Origin: Chryseobacterium sp. R2A-55
Lineage (GTDB): Bacteria > Bacteroidota > Bacteroidia > Flavobacteriales > Weeksellaceae
Direction: 5' to 3'
DNA length: 64,000 nucleotides
NCBI RefSeq assembly: GCF_021401085.1
Contig: NZ_JACBFP010000005.1
Location: 62,001-126,000 of the forward strand
Positions 52,903 through 62,307 of this stretch are shown piece by piece. Position numbers and translations under genes: made by a program. The notes under the pieces were generated by a model. It saw only the letters and a program-made list of their open reading frames with translations. It did no database searches and was not told the origin of the DNA. How positions within the stretch are numbered: position 1 is the stretch's first letter; each line of letters begins with the position of its first letter.

Positions 52903-53880
52903 ATGTACAACAAATTAGTGAGGACTGAGGTCATGCGGAATCTGGGTAAAGAAGTGGGCAAATTCATTTCCTCATACTTGACCCCAGTGGAAAAAATATG
53001 GCAACCTACAGATTTCCTGCCGGATCCATCTGGCGAAAATTTTAAATATGAAGTGGAGGAACTCCAAAGCTATGCTCAGGAAATGGGGTATGACTTATTT
53101 GTTACCTTAATTGGGGACTGTATCACTGAAGAGGCATTGCCAAGTTACGAATCCTGGATCATGGGAATCGACGGCATAGACCAGGAAAACAGAAGCGGTT
53201 GGTCACAATGGGTGAGAAGTTGGACCGCCGAAGAAAACAGACACGGAGATCTGCTTAACAAATACCTCTACCTTTGTGGAAGAGTGAATATGCGTGAAAT
53301 CGAGATTACCACTCAATATCTGATTCAAGATGGATTTGATTTGGGAACCTCCATGGATCCTTACCGAAACTTTGTCTATACCAGCTTTCAGGAAACTGCA
53401 ACCAACATTTCCCATAGGAGAGTGGGAACCTTAGCTAAACAAAGCGGCAATACCAAACTTGCAAAAATGTGTGCAGTAATTGCTGCAGATGAAGCAAGAC
53501 ACGCAAAAGCCTATAAGCATTTTGTGACTAGGATTTTCGAACTGGATCCTTCTGAAATGATGCTCGCTTTTGAAGATATGATGAAGAAAAAAATCGTGAT
53601 GCCTGCACATCTCATGAGGGAATCCGGACAGAAAGCGGGCGAGCTTTGGTCTCATTTTTCAGATGCGGCACAAAGGGCGATGGTTTATACCGGTCAGGAT
53701 TATATCAATATTCTCAGCGAATTATTGAATGACTGGAAAATTGAACACATCGACGGATTAACTGAGCAGGCGCAAAAAGCACAGGAATACCTGATGAAAC
53801 TTCCGACAAGATTGCAACGAATCACAGATCGGCTTGCCACGCCGGATCTGCAATACCAATTCAAGTGGGTGAAATCATAG
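52903..53880 (+). CDS. Acyl-ACP desaturase (ferritin-like di-iron type)
   Basis: Soluble enzyme that puts a double bond in acyl-ACP. Two di-iron motifs: EENRHG near residue 110 (WTAEENRHGDLL) and DEARHA near 196 (AADEARHAKAYKHF), matching the plant stearoyl-ACP desaturase fold. 325 residues. In Flavobacteriia it is the usual source of unsaturated fatty acids, acting with a ferredoxin. Terminator follows; single gene. Confidence 0.94.
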   Translation: MYNKLVRTEVMRNLGKEVGKFISSYLTPVEKIWQPTDFLPDPSGENFKYEVEELQSYAQEMGYDLFVTLIGDCITEEALPSYESWIMGIDGIDQENRSGWSQWVRSWTAEENRHGDLLNKYLYLCGRVNMREIEITTQYLIQDGFDLGTSMDPYRNFVYTSFQETATNISHRRVGTLAKQSGNTKLAKMCAVIAADEARHAKAYKHFVTRIFELDPSEMMLAFEDMMKKKIVMPAHLMRESGQKAGELWSHFSDAAQRAMVYTGQDYINILSELLNDWKIEHIDGLTEQAQKAQEYLMKLPTRLQRITDRLATPDLQYQFKWVKS

Positions 53881-53908
53881 AACCAAATCATATCAAACTA
53901 TATTTTCG

Positions 53909-53944
53909 AAGAGCGGCTGGATTTTTCACCCGCTCTTTAATTTT
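53909..53944 (+). terminator. Terminator of the desaturase gene
   Basis: AAGAGCGG (53909-53916) pairs with CCGCTCTT (53930-53937), followed by TAATTTT, overlapping the promoter of the next gene. Confidence 0.75.
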
Positions 53945-53946
53945 AT

Positions 53947-53954
53947 TATCTTTG
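53947..53954 (+). promoter_or_regulatory. -7 promoter box of the HAD-like gene
   Basis: TATCTTTG, 20 bp before the ATG. Confidence 0.55.
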
Positions 53955-53974
53955 CCTTGCCAAAATTTATTTTG

Positions 53975-54406
53975 ATGAAAAGCACAAAAAAACTAGCCAT
54001 TGATTTCGATGGAACAATTGTAGAGGATGCTTATCCAGGAATTGGAAAGCCAAAAACTTTCGCCTTTGAAACCCTGAAGAAACTGCAATCCGAAGGCTAT
54101 AGGTTAATTCTCTGGACTTATAGACATGGGAAAACTTTGGAAGAAGCAGTGGAATTCTGCCGAAAAAATGGGGTGGAATTCTATGCAGTGAACTCAAGTT
54201 TTGAGGGAGAGATTTTTGATGCTGCAGGGGCTTCCCGAAAAATCGATGCAGACCTTTTCATTGACGACCGAAATCTGGGCGGTTTCCCTGGATGGGGCGA
54301 AATCTACAACATCATCAACGAAAGAATTGAATTCCGTGTAGAAGGAAATGAGGTTTTGCCCTATTCAAAAATGAAAAAAGAAAGAAAAAAAGGATTGTTC
54401 TGGTAA
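53975..54406 (+). CDS. HAD-superfamily hydrolase of the BT0820-like group
   Basis: 143 residues with motif I IDFDGTIVED (Asp10 nucleophile, Asp12 acid), a Thr of motif II in LILWTYRHGK and motif III/IV acidic pair LFIDDRNLGGFP. Short cap-less HAD enzymes of this type are common in Bacteroidota; the substrate is unknown and a phosphatase activity is inferred. The frame extends upstream to a TTG at 53957, which is too near the promoter box, so ATG 53975 is chosen. Ends with a basic tail KMKKERKKGLFW. Confidence 0.87.
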   Translation: MKSTKKLAIDFDGTIVEDAYPGIGKPKTFAFETLKKLQSEGYRLILWTYRHGKTLEEAVEFCRKNGVEFYAVNSSFEGEIFDAAGASRKIDADLFIDDRNLGGFPGWGEIYNIINERIEFRVEGNEVLPYSKMKKERKKGLFW

Positions 54407-54436
54407 AAGAAAATTAACGAGACTAAAGGCGCTTAA

Positions 54437-54697
54437 GGAACAAGACTACTTGAGAATGAGTTGCTTGAAAGAACTTTTCGTTTTGGCGTCGATACCGCAC
54501 AGTTTTTGCGAAATTGGTCAAATTTCCTTACTAAAGAACTTTTCGATTTCAATGATGCAAAAACAGTATTTCTGTGGGAGCAAATGATGAGGAATCAGAA
54601 GCTGGTTTTTTTGCAAGAAAGTTTCAATTTTAGAGGAATTTTAGGAGCAATCCTTAGTAATTCCAAAGACAACAATAACGACAATAATGAAAATTAA
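54437..54697 (+). pseudogene. Decayed four-helix-bundle (23S rRNA intervening-sequence protein type) gene
   Basis: No start codon: the frame begins after a stop with GTRLLENELLERTFRFGVD, which matches the N terminus of four-helix-bundle proteins (LLERTFRFGVDTAQFLRN). The next part continues in another frame as SISVGAN...EESEAG, the middle SVGANYEEA motif, with stops on both sides, and the last bit FRGILGAILSNSK resembles the family's C-terminal end in the first frame. So 5' truncation plus at least two frameshifts have inactivated it. The complete forward frame of 78 codons from 54461 should not be annotated as a gene. Confidence 0.6.
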
Positions 54698-54751
54698 GAG
54701 GTACAAAATAAAATTTTATCTTTTGCCTTGTATCCTGTATCTGAATAAATA

Positions 54752-55561
54752 ATGATTATTTTAAAAACTCTGGACGAACTTCGTCTCATGCGCGAAAGCG
54801 CACAACTGGTGTCCAAAACACTTGGCGTCCTTGCCAAAGAAATAAAACCCGGCGCTACCACCAATCATCTGGACAAACTTGGTGGCGAATTTATCCGCGA
54901 CCACGGTGGTGAACCGGCATTTTTGGGAATGTACGGCTTTCCTAAAAATCTTTGCATATCTCCCAATGCAGAAGTTGTTCACGGTATTCCCAACGACAAA
55001 CCTCTGCTTGAAGGCGACATTCTTTCGGTTGACTGCGGAGTTTATATGAACGGTTTCTATGGTGACCACGCTTACTCATTCGAAGTTGGAGAAGTGGCAC
55101 CGGAAACGAAAAAACTCCTGAAAGTTACCAAAGAGTCTTTATACAAAGGAATCGAGCAATGCGTCCGTGGAAAAAGGGTGGGAGATATTTCCTATGCAAT
55201 CCAGTCTCATTGTGAAAGTCATGGTTATGGGGTGGTGCGAGAATTAGTCGGTCACGGTTTGGGAAGAAAAATGCATGAAGATCCACAAGTTCCGAATTAT
55301 GGAAGAAAAGGAAGCGGAAAAGTACTGAAAGACGGCATCGTACTCGCTATAGAACCTATGATTAATTTAGGAACCCATGAAGTTATTTTCCATAATGATG
55401 GTTGGACGGTCACATCAAGGGACAATTCGCCTTCTGCACATTTCGAACATGATGTTTGCATCATCAACGGAAAACCGGTTTTGCTTTCTACTTTTAAATA
55501 TATTTATGAAGCATTGGGCATTGTCAGTGACGAAGAGGATCCATTTACGATGGATTTCTAA
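54752..55561 (+). CDS. map: Methionine aminopeptidase, type I
   Basis: Removes the initiator Met from new proteins. Metal ligands are visible in order: SVDCGVYMNGFYGDHAYSF (two Asp), ELVGHGLGRKMHEDPQ (His), VLAIEPMINLG (Glu) and SAHFEHDV with the last Glu in the family position. 269 residues, slightly longer than E. coli because of loops in the C-terminal half. No signal peptide. It is transcribed alone here, not with rpsM or secY as in many genomes. Confidence 0.96.
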   Translation: MIILKTLDELRLMRESAQLVSKTLGVLAKEIKPGATTNHLDKLGGEFIRDHGGEPAFLGMYGFPKNLCISPNAEVVHGIPNDKPLLEGDILSVDCGVYMNGFYGDHAYSFEVGEVAPETKKLLKVTKESLYKGIEQCVRGKRVGDISYAIQSHCESHGYGVVRELVGHGLGRKMHEDPQVPNYGRKGSGKVLKDGIVLAIEPMINLGTHEVIFHNDGWTVTSRDNSPSAHFEHDVCIINGKPVLLSTFKYIYEALGIVSDEEDPFTMDF

Positions 55562-55727
55562 ATTTCGGCTCAAAATATTTGTAAATTCGGCTCAGAATCT
55601 TGCAGATTGAGTCGTTTTTCTTTCATAAATCAGATGAACCTATTTTTAGTGAATTTTGATAAAGAATCTTTCAAAGAAAAAATTATTCGAGAATTCGTGG
55701 TGAAAACACTATTTTCGCACTTTGAGA

Positions 55728-56495
55728 ATGAAAAGTTTAGCCAAATTCCTGCTCAATAAAATTCCGCGACCTATGCTCATCAATCTGAGCATTTTTCTTC
55801 GTCCGCTGATTTATCAATTTTTCAAAGGCAATCAATTTCTAGATCCCATCGACGGGAAATCTTACCGCACATTTCTGCCTTATGGATATGGAAAACAACG
55901 TGAGCATGCGCTTTCTCCCGGAACTTTAAGTTTGGAGAGACACCGGCAGATGTGGCTTTATCTTCAGAATGAAACCGATTTCTTTAGCAAAAAATATAAA
56001 GTCTTACACATCGCGCCGGAACAGGAATTTTTGCGAAAATTCAAGAAGATGGGTAATCTGGAGTACACTTCTGCAGATCTGTTCTCGCCGATTGTGGACG
56101 TGAAAGCGGATATTTTGGATCTGCCTTTTGAAAACGAATCTTTTGACGTGATTTTTTGCAACCATGTATTGGAACACATTGAAGATGACCGCAAAGCGAT
56201 GAGCGAACTGTTCCGGGTGATGAAAAAAGGAGGTTGGGGAATTTTTCAGGTTCCGATGAAAAACTCTTTGGAAAAATCCTATGAAGATTTCACCATCAAG
56301 GATCCCAAGGAAAGACAAAAACATTTCGGACAATACGACCACGTTCGCTGGTATGGAATGGATTATTTCGATCGATTGAAATCTGCTGGTTTTGAAGTGG
56401 ATATCAATTTCTATTCAAGGAAATTCTCACGTGAGGAAATTAAAAAATTTGGTTTGTTAGAGAATGAAATCTTACCGCTGGTTCGTAAGAAATAG
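55728..56495 (+). CDS. SAM-dependent methyltransferase
   Basis: Class I methyltransferase of about 255 residues. N-terminal helical part (1-85) then the Rossmann domain: motif I region YKVLHIAPEQEFLRKFKKM (glycine-poor variant), KADILDLPFENESFDVIFCN (motif post-I/II), VLEHIEDDRKAMSELFRVMK and KKGGWGIFQVP. The substrate is not clear; relatives are annotated as methyltransferases acting on small or lipid substrates. Upstream TTG at 55722 is possible, but ATG at 55728 is preferred. Confidence 0.88.
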   Translation: MKSLAKFLLNKIPRPMLINLSIFLRPLIYQFFKGNQFLDPIDGKSYRTFLPYGYGKQREHALSPGTLSLERHRQMWLYLQNETDFFSKKYKVLHIAPEQEFLRKFKKMGNLEYTSADLFSPIVDVKADILDLPFENESFDVIFCNHVLEHIEDDRKAMSELFRVMKKGGWGIFQVPMKNSLEKSYEDFTIKDPKERQKHFGQYDHVRWYGMDYFDRLKSAGFEVDINFYSRKFSREEIKKFGLLENEILPLVRKK

Positions 56496-56816
56496 CATCA
56501 CCTTTTCTCGGTAATTTCTGAAAATGAACCGTGTCTTATCAATTTCATTGATTCCATTTTATTTGATAAATTGGTTCAAAAAGGGAAATGTTTTAAATTA
56601 ACCAACCCAGTATTCCTGCTTCCTGTGAATCCTATTTGGGCATTTCGATGTCGTGATTTACTCTAAAGTATAATAAATATCCTGCATCAAATTGGATTAT
56701 GGATTCCAAAGCTTTCCGAACACATTCAAATATGTTAGGATTCAGGTGTGAACCGGACTTTCATTCCATAAAATGAAGAAAATATCAGACTTTGCCCGGT
56801 CTAAATCCAAAATTCC
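56496..56816. other. Intergenic DNA upstream of era
   Basis: AT-rich with no supported gene, repeat or terminator. It ends at the era promoter. Confidence 0.45.
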
Positions 56817-56824
56817 TACCTTTG
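56791..56824 (+). promoter_or_regulatory. Promoter of era
   Basis: TTTG (56791-56794), 22 bp, TACCTTTG (56817-56824); good spacing. Confidence 0.65.
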
Positions 56825-56852
56825 CAAAACTTTGAATTTTAAACTTTGAGTC

Positions 56853-57734
56853 TTGAACAATCATAAAGCAGGTTTTGTAAATATAGTAGGTAAACCGAAT
56901 GCGGGAAAATCTACATTGCTCAATCAGTTGATGGGCGAAAAATTAGCCATTGTCACCCAAAAGGCGCAAACCACGCGTCACCGGATATTTGGAATTTATA
57001 ATGAAGATGATCTGCAGATCGTTTTCAGCGACACACCGGGAGTTTTGGACCCGAAATATGGGTTGCAGGAAAAGATGATGGATTTTGTGAAGGATTCTTT
57101 GCAGGATGCCGATGTTTTCCTTTTTATAGTGGACATTTTAGACAAAACGGAACCATTTGAATTTCTGGTGGAAAAGTTGAATAAAATTCCGGTTCCGGTT
57201 TTGATTTTAGTCAATAAAATAGATGAGTCCAACCAGGAGGAATTGGAAAAAACCATGGAATTGTGGCATGAAAGAATCCCAAAAGCTGAAATTCTACCGA
57301 TTTCTGCATTGAAAGGCTTTAACACGGATGTGATTTTGCCAAAACTGAAATCGCTTCTTCCGGAAAATCCACCCTATTACGACAAAGACCAGTTTACCGA
57401 TAAATCCGAAAGGTTTTTTGTGAATGAGGCCATCCGCGAAAAAATTCTTTTGAACTATGAGAAGGAAATTCCCTATTCTGTGGAAGTGGTTACCGAACAG
57501 TTCAAAGAAAAAGAGGGAATTATCTTCATTGATTCCATTATTTATGTGGAAAGAGACACTCAGAAAGGAATCATCATCGGGCACAAAGGCGAGGCGCTCA
57601 AAAAAGTGGGAACTGAGGCCAGGATTGATTTGGAAAAGTTTTTCAATAAGAAAATTCACCTTAATATTTTTGTCAAAGTGAAAAGAGACTGGAGAAAAAA
57701 TGAAAGGGATCTAAAAAATTTCGGTTATCGATAA
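56853..57734 (+). CDS. era: GTPase Era
   Basis: Essential 30S ribosome-assembly GTPase. G1 GKPNAGKST near residue 13, G3 DTPG (FSDTPGVLDPKYG), G4 NKID (ILVNKIDESN); a C-terminal KH domain: IIIGHKGEALKKVGTEARID and LEKFFNKKIHLNIFVKV. 293 residues. The only sensible start is TTG at 56853: it gives MNNHKAGFVNIVGKPN, the family N terminus, and no ATG precedes it in frame. Confidence 0.96.
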   Translation: MNNHKAGFVNIVGKPNAGKSTLLNQLMGEKLAIVTQKAQTTRHRIFGIYNEDDLQIVFSDTPGVLDPKYGLQEKMMDFVKDSLQDADVFLFIVDILDKTEPFEFLVEKLNKIPVPVLILVNKIDESNQEELEKTMELWHERIPKAEILPISALKGFNTDVILPKLKSLLPENPPYYDKDQFTDKSERFFVNEAIREKILLNYEKEIPYSVEVVTEQFKEKEGIIFIDSIIYVERDTQKGIIIGHKGEALKKVGTEARIDLEKFFNKKIHLNIFVKVKRDWRKNERDLKNFGYR

Positions 57735-57799
57735 AAACTTTTGGTGTAAAACGGGATTAGTATTGGGATTTTTGTTATTTTTGGCTGAAAATTTTAAAA

Positions 57800-58231
57800 A
57801 TGAGCTATTTCACTTCTGTTAAAAGCAATGTTTACATCGTAGATCTTGTTTTGCTTTTGGTTAGGATTTTTGTGGGTTTCGCCATGCTTTCACATGGTTA
57901 CCCGAAACTCCAGCAATTACTTTCCGGGGAAGAAATTCAGTTTTACGATTTTATGGGAATCGGTGAGAAAGCGTCTTTATTTTGCGCGGTTTTTGCAGAA
58001 TTTGTATGCTCCATTTTCCTTATTCTGGGGCTTTTTTCCAGAATTGCACTCTTCTTTTTAGCCTTCACCATGGTGGTGGCTGGATTTATCATTCACTCGT
58101 CGGATCCTTTCAATAAAATGGAAATGAGTTTGCTCTACCTCTCTATTTTCCTGCTGCTGTTCGCTTTTGGTCCGGGCAAATATTCTGTGGATGCCATGAT
58201 CAGCCGGAAAAGGAATTCAGAAAACTGGTAG
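57800..58231 (+). CDS. DoxX-family membrane protein
   Basis: 143 residues with four hydrophobic helices (about 12-30, 55-75, 78-98, 108-124). RIFVGFAMLSHGYPKLQQLL at the N terminus is the DoxX start motif. DoxX-like proteins are linked to redox stress or act as subunits of terminal oxidases; the function here is unknown. TATTTTTG at 57774-57781 is a likely promoter box. Confidence 0.85.
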   Translation: MSYFTSVKSNVYIVDLVLLLVRIFVGFAMLSHGYPKLQQLLSGEEIQFYDFMGIGEKASLFCAVFAEFVCSIFLILGLFSRIALFFLAFTMVVAGFIIHSSDPFNKMEMSLLYLSIFLLLFAFGPGKYSVDAMISRKRNSENW

Positions 58232-58339
58232 AATTCGTCGGTTTTCTGTTCTCGTTTCATCTTTCTGATGTTTCCCGAAATCCACTAAAATATTTTTTTT
58301 GAATTCAATTGGCAAAGAAATTGAAGCGAAAATAGAGTA

Positions 58340-58804
58340 ATGAAAAAAAACTGGCTTTTCTTTTTATTTCTGTTCTCTATCGCTGTTTCTGCGCAATATT
58401 CTGAAAATGATGTACTTGGAAAATGGATCGCGGAAGATCACTCTGTGGCGGTTGAAGTTTATAAAGTCAATCAAAATTTTCATGCAAAAGTAGTGTGGTT
58501 CGATGACAGATTGGGCAGCGGAATTCCTATGCATGAAAGAAAAGATACAGATAATCCAAATCCTAAACTGAGGCACAGAAAAATCATTGGCATGGAAGTT
58601 CTAGAAGGATTAAGATACAAACCAAGCAGCCAAAGTTGGGAAAACGGTAAAATCTACGATGCAACCTCTGGAAGATATTGGGATTCGTCGGCAAGGATAA
58701 CTAAGACGGGATCGATGAAAGTGCGCGGATACTGGAAATTCAAATGGATTGGGAAAACCATGAATTTCATGAAAATCAATGAATCAGCTTTTACAAAAAA
58801 ATAA
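58340..58804 (+). CDS. Exported DUF2147 protein
   Basis: 154 residues; signal peptide MKKNWLFFLFLFSIAVSAQ. The DUF2147 signature is clear: VLGKWIAEDHSVAVEVYKV, NGKIYDATSGRYWDSSARI, MKVRGYWKFKWIGKT. Predicted periplasmic or surface beta-sandwich; no biochemical role is known. It begins 4 bp before the next gene's start, so both are likely in one transcript. Confidence 0.88.
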   Translation: MKKNWLFFLFLFSIAVSAQYSENDVLGKWIAEDHSVAVEVYKVNQNFHAKVVWFDDRLGSGIPMHERKDTDNPNPKLRHRKIIGMEVLEGLRYKPSSQSWENGKIYDATSGRYWDSSARITKTGSMKVRGYWKFKWIGKTMNFMKINESAFTKK

Positions 58805-58807
58805 ATT

Positions 58808-59152
58808 ATGAATTTGATTATTAGACTTCTGATCACAGCAGTGGTGGCTTATACAATTCCATATGTGCTACCTGGAATCCATTTTGACGGATTTTCCACG
58901 GCAGTGGTTTTTGCCATCGTTTTGGCGATTTTAAACTTGATTGTCAAACCGGTTCTTTCGATCCTCGGCTTACCTTTGACTATCATTACATTCGGTTTGT
59001 TTGCATTGGTCATCAATGCGGTGATTATTTTGCTCGCAGAGAAATTCGTTTCCGGGATGCATGTTGACGGATTTTGGTGGGCGTTTATTTTCAGCATTGC
59101 ACTTTCACTGAGTACCTCCCTACTCAACGGGATTTTCGCTTCGAAAGACTAA
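58808..59152 (+). CDS. Phage holin-family / four-helix membrane protein
   Basis: 114 residues with four hydrophobic segments. Residues 44-80 (ILNLIVKPVLSILGLPLTII) match the Mycobacterial 4-TMS/phage-holin-like group (PF04020). Not evidence for a phage: the family is common as plain membrane protein. It starts 4 bp after the DUF2147 stop; probable operon. Confidence 0.82.
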   Translation: MNLIIRLLITAVVAYTIPYVLPGIHFDGFSTAVVFAIVLAILNLIVKPVLSILGLPLTIITFGLFALVINAVIILLAEKFVSGMHVDGFWWAFIFSIALSLSTSLLNGIFASKD

Positions 59153-59228
59153 ATCAAAAATAGAAAACTGTTCATGATCAAACCGCTTTTCTTTATTTTT
59201 TAATGAATCTGATAAAGTGCTCATTTTT

Positions 59229-59501
59229 CTAATCATCAGAAAATAATTTCAAGAAATACACTCCGTTTGGAGGTTGGGTAACATTGACTCTTTTTTGGCT
59301 GATCATGTTCTGGGATAAGACTTTTCCCGAATCATCCAAAATTTCGTACGAATCAAATTTCAAGGCACTTTCAAAATTTAGGATTTCTGCCACCGGATTT
59401 GCCATCCAGCCTTCGTAAGGCGAGAAAAGGGTTCCCTGTGCAAAGAAAACGGTGGCGAATAAAATGAAATTAGGGATAAAGTTGATTTTATAGTTCTTCA
59501 T
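59229..59501 (-). CDS. Stand-alone type IX secretion sorting domain with signal peptide
   Basis: 90 residues. Signal peptide MKNYKINFIPNFILFATVFF, then a T9SS type A C-terminal domain: WMANPVAEILNFESALKFD, SYEILDDSGKVLSQNMI and the typical end NGVYFLKLF. Nothing else lies between the signal and the tail, so it has no cargo domain. The frame extends to 59519, but ATG 59501 starts the signal. May be a truncated remnant of a longer secreted protein or a tiny secreted protein that uses the sorting tail itself. Confidence 0.72.
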   Translation of the reverse strand: MKNYKINFIPNFILFATVFFAQGTLFSPYEGWMANPVAEILNFESALKFDSYEILDDSGKVLSQNMISQKRVNVTQPPNGVYFLKLFSDD

Positions 59502-59667
59502 AATGGCACATAAAGGCAAACAAATTATTTATGGAAGAAGCAAGCGAATGTGCATTTCCATCTGAACACCTGTACAATCCCGCAATTTTCTAAACCGGAA
59601 GTGAAACTGTTCATTCCGAAATGATTAATTTTGACTTCAGTATTCAATAACCATAACACTTTTTTTA

Positions 59668-60156
59668 ATGAAAGAATTCCCGACCGCAAAAATGGATAAG
59701 ATCATGTTAATGATGACATTTTTTTTTGGCGGAATTTGTATAGCGGTAATTTTCACCGCTGTTTATCAGATATGGATTGGCGAGTATTTTACGATTTTTC
59801 CGGGAATACTTGTCTTGGCGGCGCTCATCACCTCCTATTTGCTGATTCCGAAAATCAGCGTAAACCAAGGAGAAATCCGGGTGAAAAACAGTTTTGTGGA
59901 TTTCCCAATCCGGTTTTCCGAGGTGGCTGAAATCACGAGGATCGAAAAATTAAGATTCGTCATCCGAACTTTCGGTGTGGGTGGACTTTTTGGGAATTTC
60001 GGATATTTCAATGGAAACGATGTGTGGTACGTAACAAATCGAAGAAAAAAAGTACAGATTAAGATGAAATCAGGAAAAGTCTATATGCTTTCGCCGGAAA
60101 ATCCTGATGAATTTATCAACTATATCCAAACGCAAACTGATTTTCCCGGAAATTGA
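59668..60156 (+). CDS. Membrane protein with a bacterial PH-like domain
   Basis: 162 residues: two N-terminal helices (11-33 and 43-60), then a beta-rich cytosolic domain: IRVKNSFVDFPIRFSEVAEI, TRIEKLRFVIRTFGVGGLFG, VWYVTNRRKKVQIKMKSGKV, typical of bacterial PH domains (bPH). The role is unknown; such proteins are often thought to sense stress or organise membranes. Confidence 0.78.
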   Translation: MKEFPTAKMDKIMLMMTFFFGGICIAVIFTAVYQIWIGEYFTIFPGILVLAALITSYLLIPKISVNQGEIRVKNSFVDFPIRFSEVAEITRIEKLRFVIRTFGVGGLFGNFGYFNGNDVWYVTNRRKKVQIKMKSGKVYMLSPENPDEFINYIQTQTDFPGN

Positions 60157-60198
60157 GTATTTTCGTGAACTTTAATCTTAATTTTAACCTCAATCTAA

Positions 60199-62196
60199 AT
60201 GAACCTCAAACATACCTTAATTGCAGTTGCAGCCCCGTTTCTTATGAACGCACAAAACGTGATGACGCCTGAAATCCTTTGGACCCTAAATAAAATCAGT
60301 GTTACCGCAGTTTCGCCGGACCAGTCATCGTTGATTTATTCCGTTGGAAAAGTGGATTTAAAAACCGAGAAAACCAACAAGAAGAATTACTTTTTCAATG
60401 TTAAAGACGGTTCCTCCACGAACCTTGACTTAGGAAAGAAATCGCTTGTTCAGTGGGACAAAAATGGAATTTATGCAACCGAAGATGATAAAATCTACCT
60501 TTCGAAAGACGCGGGAAATACGTGGACAGAATTTTACACCATCGGTGAAGTTGACAACATCGTGATTTCTCCGGATGGAAAGAAAATCGCCTTTAGCAAA
60601 GAAGTGTCGGTGGAGAAAAATTTAGGAAAAGACAAATATTCAGATGTTCCCAAATCGACTGCACATATCTACACAGATTTGAACCACCGTCATTGGGATT
60701 ATTTCAATGAAGGAAAATACAACCATATTTTCGTGGTCAATGCTTCCGACTCTGTGGATAAAGCCAAAGATCTTTTAGATGGAAAAACCTGGGATTCGCC
60801 ACAAAGACCTTTTGGGGGAACTGAGGATTTTGTTTGGAGCCCGGATTCCTCGCAACTGCTTTATGTGATGAAACCATTGAGCGGTAAAGAATATGCACTT
60901 TCCACCAATACCGATATTTTTGCCTACGAATTGGCAACAGGAAATGTTCGAAACCTTACTGCATCGAACAAAGGTTATGATACCCATCCGAAATTCTCTC
61001 CCGACGGCAAAATACTGACCTGGATGTCCATGGAAAGAGACGGATATGAAGCCGATAAAAACGAGATCAAAGTGATGGACTGGAAAACCGGAATAACCAC
61101 GAATCTTACCAAAAACTGGGACGAAAGTGTTGTGGGCGATGTTTTCTTTTCCCACGATTCCAAAACGATGTATTTTACCACTGCACTTCGAGGGACGAAA
61201 CAGCTTTTCAGCCTCGATCCGAAAAACTCGAAAATCACCCAGATTACCAAAGGCGATTTCGATGTGAACGAGATTTATGCACAGGGAAAAAATACACTTC
61301 TGGTTTCCAGAAATGATATGAACCACAATCCGGACCTTTTTTCAGTGGATTTGAAAAGCGGAGCAATGAAGCAGTTGACAGATATCAACAAATCCACTTA
61401 TGCAAAACTTTCCCCCGCAAAAACCGAGCTTAAAATGGTGAAAACCACCGATGGGAAAGAGATGGGAGTTTGGTTTATTTATCCGCCGGATTTTGATCCC
61501 GCCAAAAAATATCCAACCCTTTTGTATTGTCAAGGAGGACCTCAATCCGCATTGACCCAATTCTTTTCCACCAGATGGAATTTAGGTTTGATGGCGGCAA
61601 ACGGGTACATTGTGGTAGCACCAAACCGGAGAGGAATGCCGGGATGGGGAACCAAATGGAATGAAGATATTTCCAAAGATTGGGGCGGACAAGTAATGAA
61701 GGATTATTTGGCTGCAACAGATTTCGCAAAAACTTTGCCTTATGTAGATGGCGACAGGTTCGGTGCAGTTGGCGCAAGTTACGGCGGATACAGCGTTTTC
61801 ATGTTGGCGGGAATCCACGAAAACCGTTTCAAAACCTTTATCGCACATGATGGACTTTTCGACATGAAATCTTGGTATTTGACGACCGAGGAACTTTGGT
61901 TCGCGAACTGGGATTTGGGCGGATCGCCTTATGATAACCCGGTTCCGAAATCTTACACCGAATTTAATCCTTCAAATTTTGTGAATAAGTGGAACAAACC
62001 GATTATGATCATCCAGGGCGGAATCGATTTCCGGGTTCCATATGAACAGGGACAGGAAGCTTTTCAGGCGGCAAGACTTCACGGTTTGAAATCCAAATTC
62101 CTTTATTTTCCCAATGAAAATCACTGGGTTCTTCACGCGCACAATGGTTTGGTTTGGCAAAGGGAATTTTTTGAGTGGTTGAAAGAAACGCTTTAG
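60199..62196 (+). CDS. S9-family peptidase (dipeptidyl aminopeptidase type)
   Basis: 665 residues. Signal peptide (to about residue 18, MNLKHTLIAVAAPFLMNAQ), a seven-blade propeller-like domain (20-420, repeated SPDG/SPDS motifs), and the alpha/beta hydrolase domain with catalytic Ser in FGAVGASYGGYSVFML (about 526), Asp in GGIDFRVPYEQG (about 610) and His in NENHWVLHAHNG (about 640). Periplasmic enzyme expected to trim N-terminal dipeptides from peptides taken up by asaccharolytic metabolism. Confidence 0.93.
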   Translation: MNLKHTLIAVAAPFLMNAQNVMTPEILWTLNKISVTAVSPDQSSLIYSVGKVDLKTEKTNKKNYFFNVKDGSSTNLDLGKKSLVQWDKNGIYATEDDKIYLSKDAGNTWTEFYTIGEVDNIVISPDGKKIAFSKEVSVEKNLGKDKYSDVPKSTAHIYTDLNHRHWDYFNEGKYNHIFVVNASDSVDKAKDLLDGKTWDSPQRPFGGTEDFVWSPDSSQLLYVMKPLSGKEYALSTNTDIFAYELATGNVRNLTASNKGYDTHPKFSPDGKILTWMSMERDGYEADKNEIKVMDWKTGITTNLTKNWDESVVGDVFFSHDSKTMYFTTALRGTKQLFSLDPKNSKITQITKGDFDVNEIYAQGKNTLLVSRNDMNHNPDLFSVDLKSGAMKQLTDINKSTYAKLSPAKTELKMVKTTDGKEMGVWFIYPPDFDPAKKYPTLLYCQGGPQSALTQFFSTRWNLGLMAANGYIVVAPNRRGMPGWGTKWNEDISKDWGGQVMKDYLAATDFAKTLPYVDGDRFGAVGASYGGYSVFMLAGIHENRFKTFIAHDGLFDMKSWYLTTEELWFANWDLGGSPYDNPVPKSYTEFNPSNFVNKWNKPIMIIQGGIDFRVPYEQGQEAFQAARLHGLKSKFLYFPNENHWVLHAHNGLVWQREFFEWLKETL

Positions 62197-62307
62197 AAAA
62201 CAATTTCCAATTGAATCGGACCACCATTCAGAATTTTTTGTGAAAAAAGATAACCTCTTTTGATGGAGGCCTGAAGAAGATGATTGGAACTCTCAAAAAA
62301 AAATATC

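Noticed and set aside
54461-54697. 78-residue protein after the HAD gene
   Set aside because: Frame starts at a non-ATG codon and homology is split over frames; better read as a pseudogene.
58808-59152. Holin-like gene as sign of a prophage
   Set aside because: No other phage gene is near, and the family is common as a plain chromosomal membrane protein.
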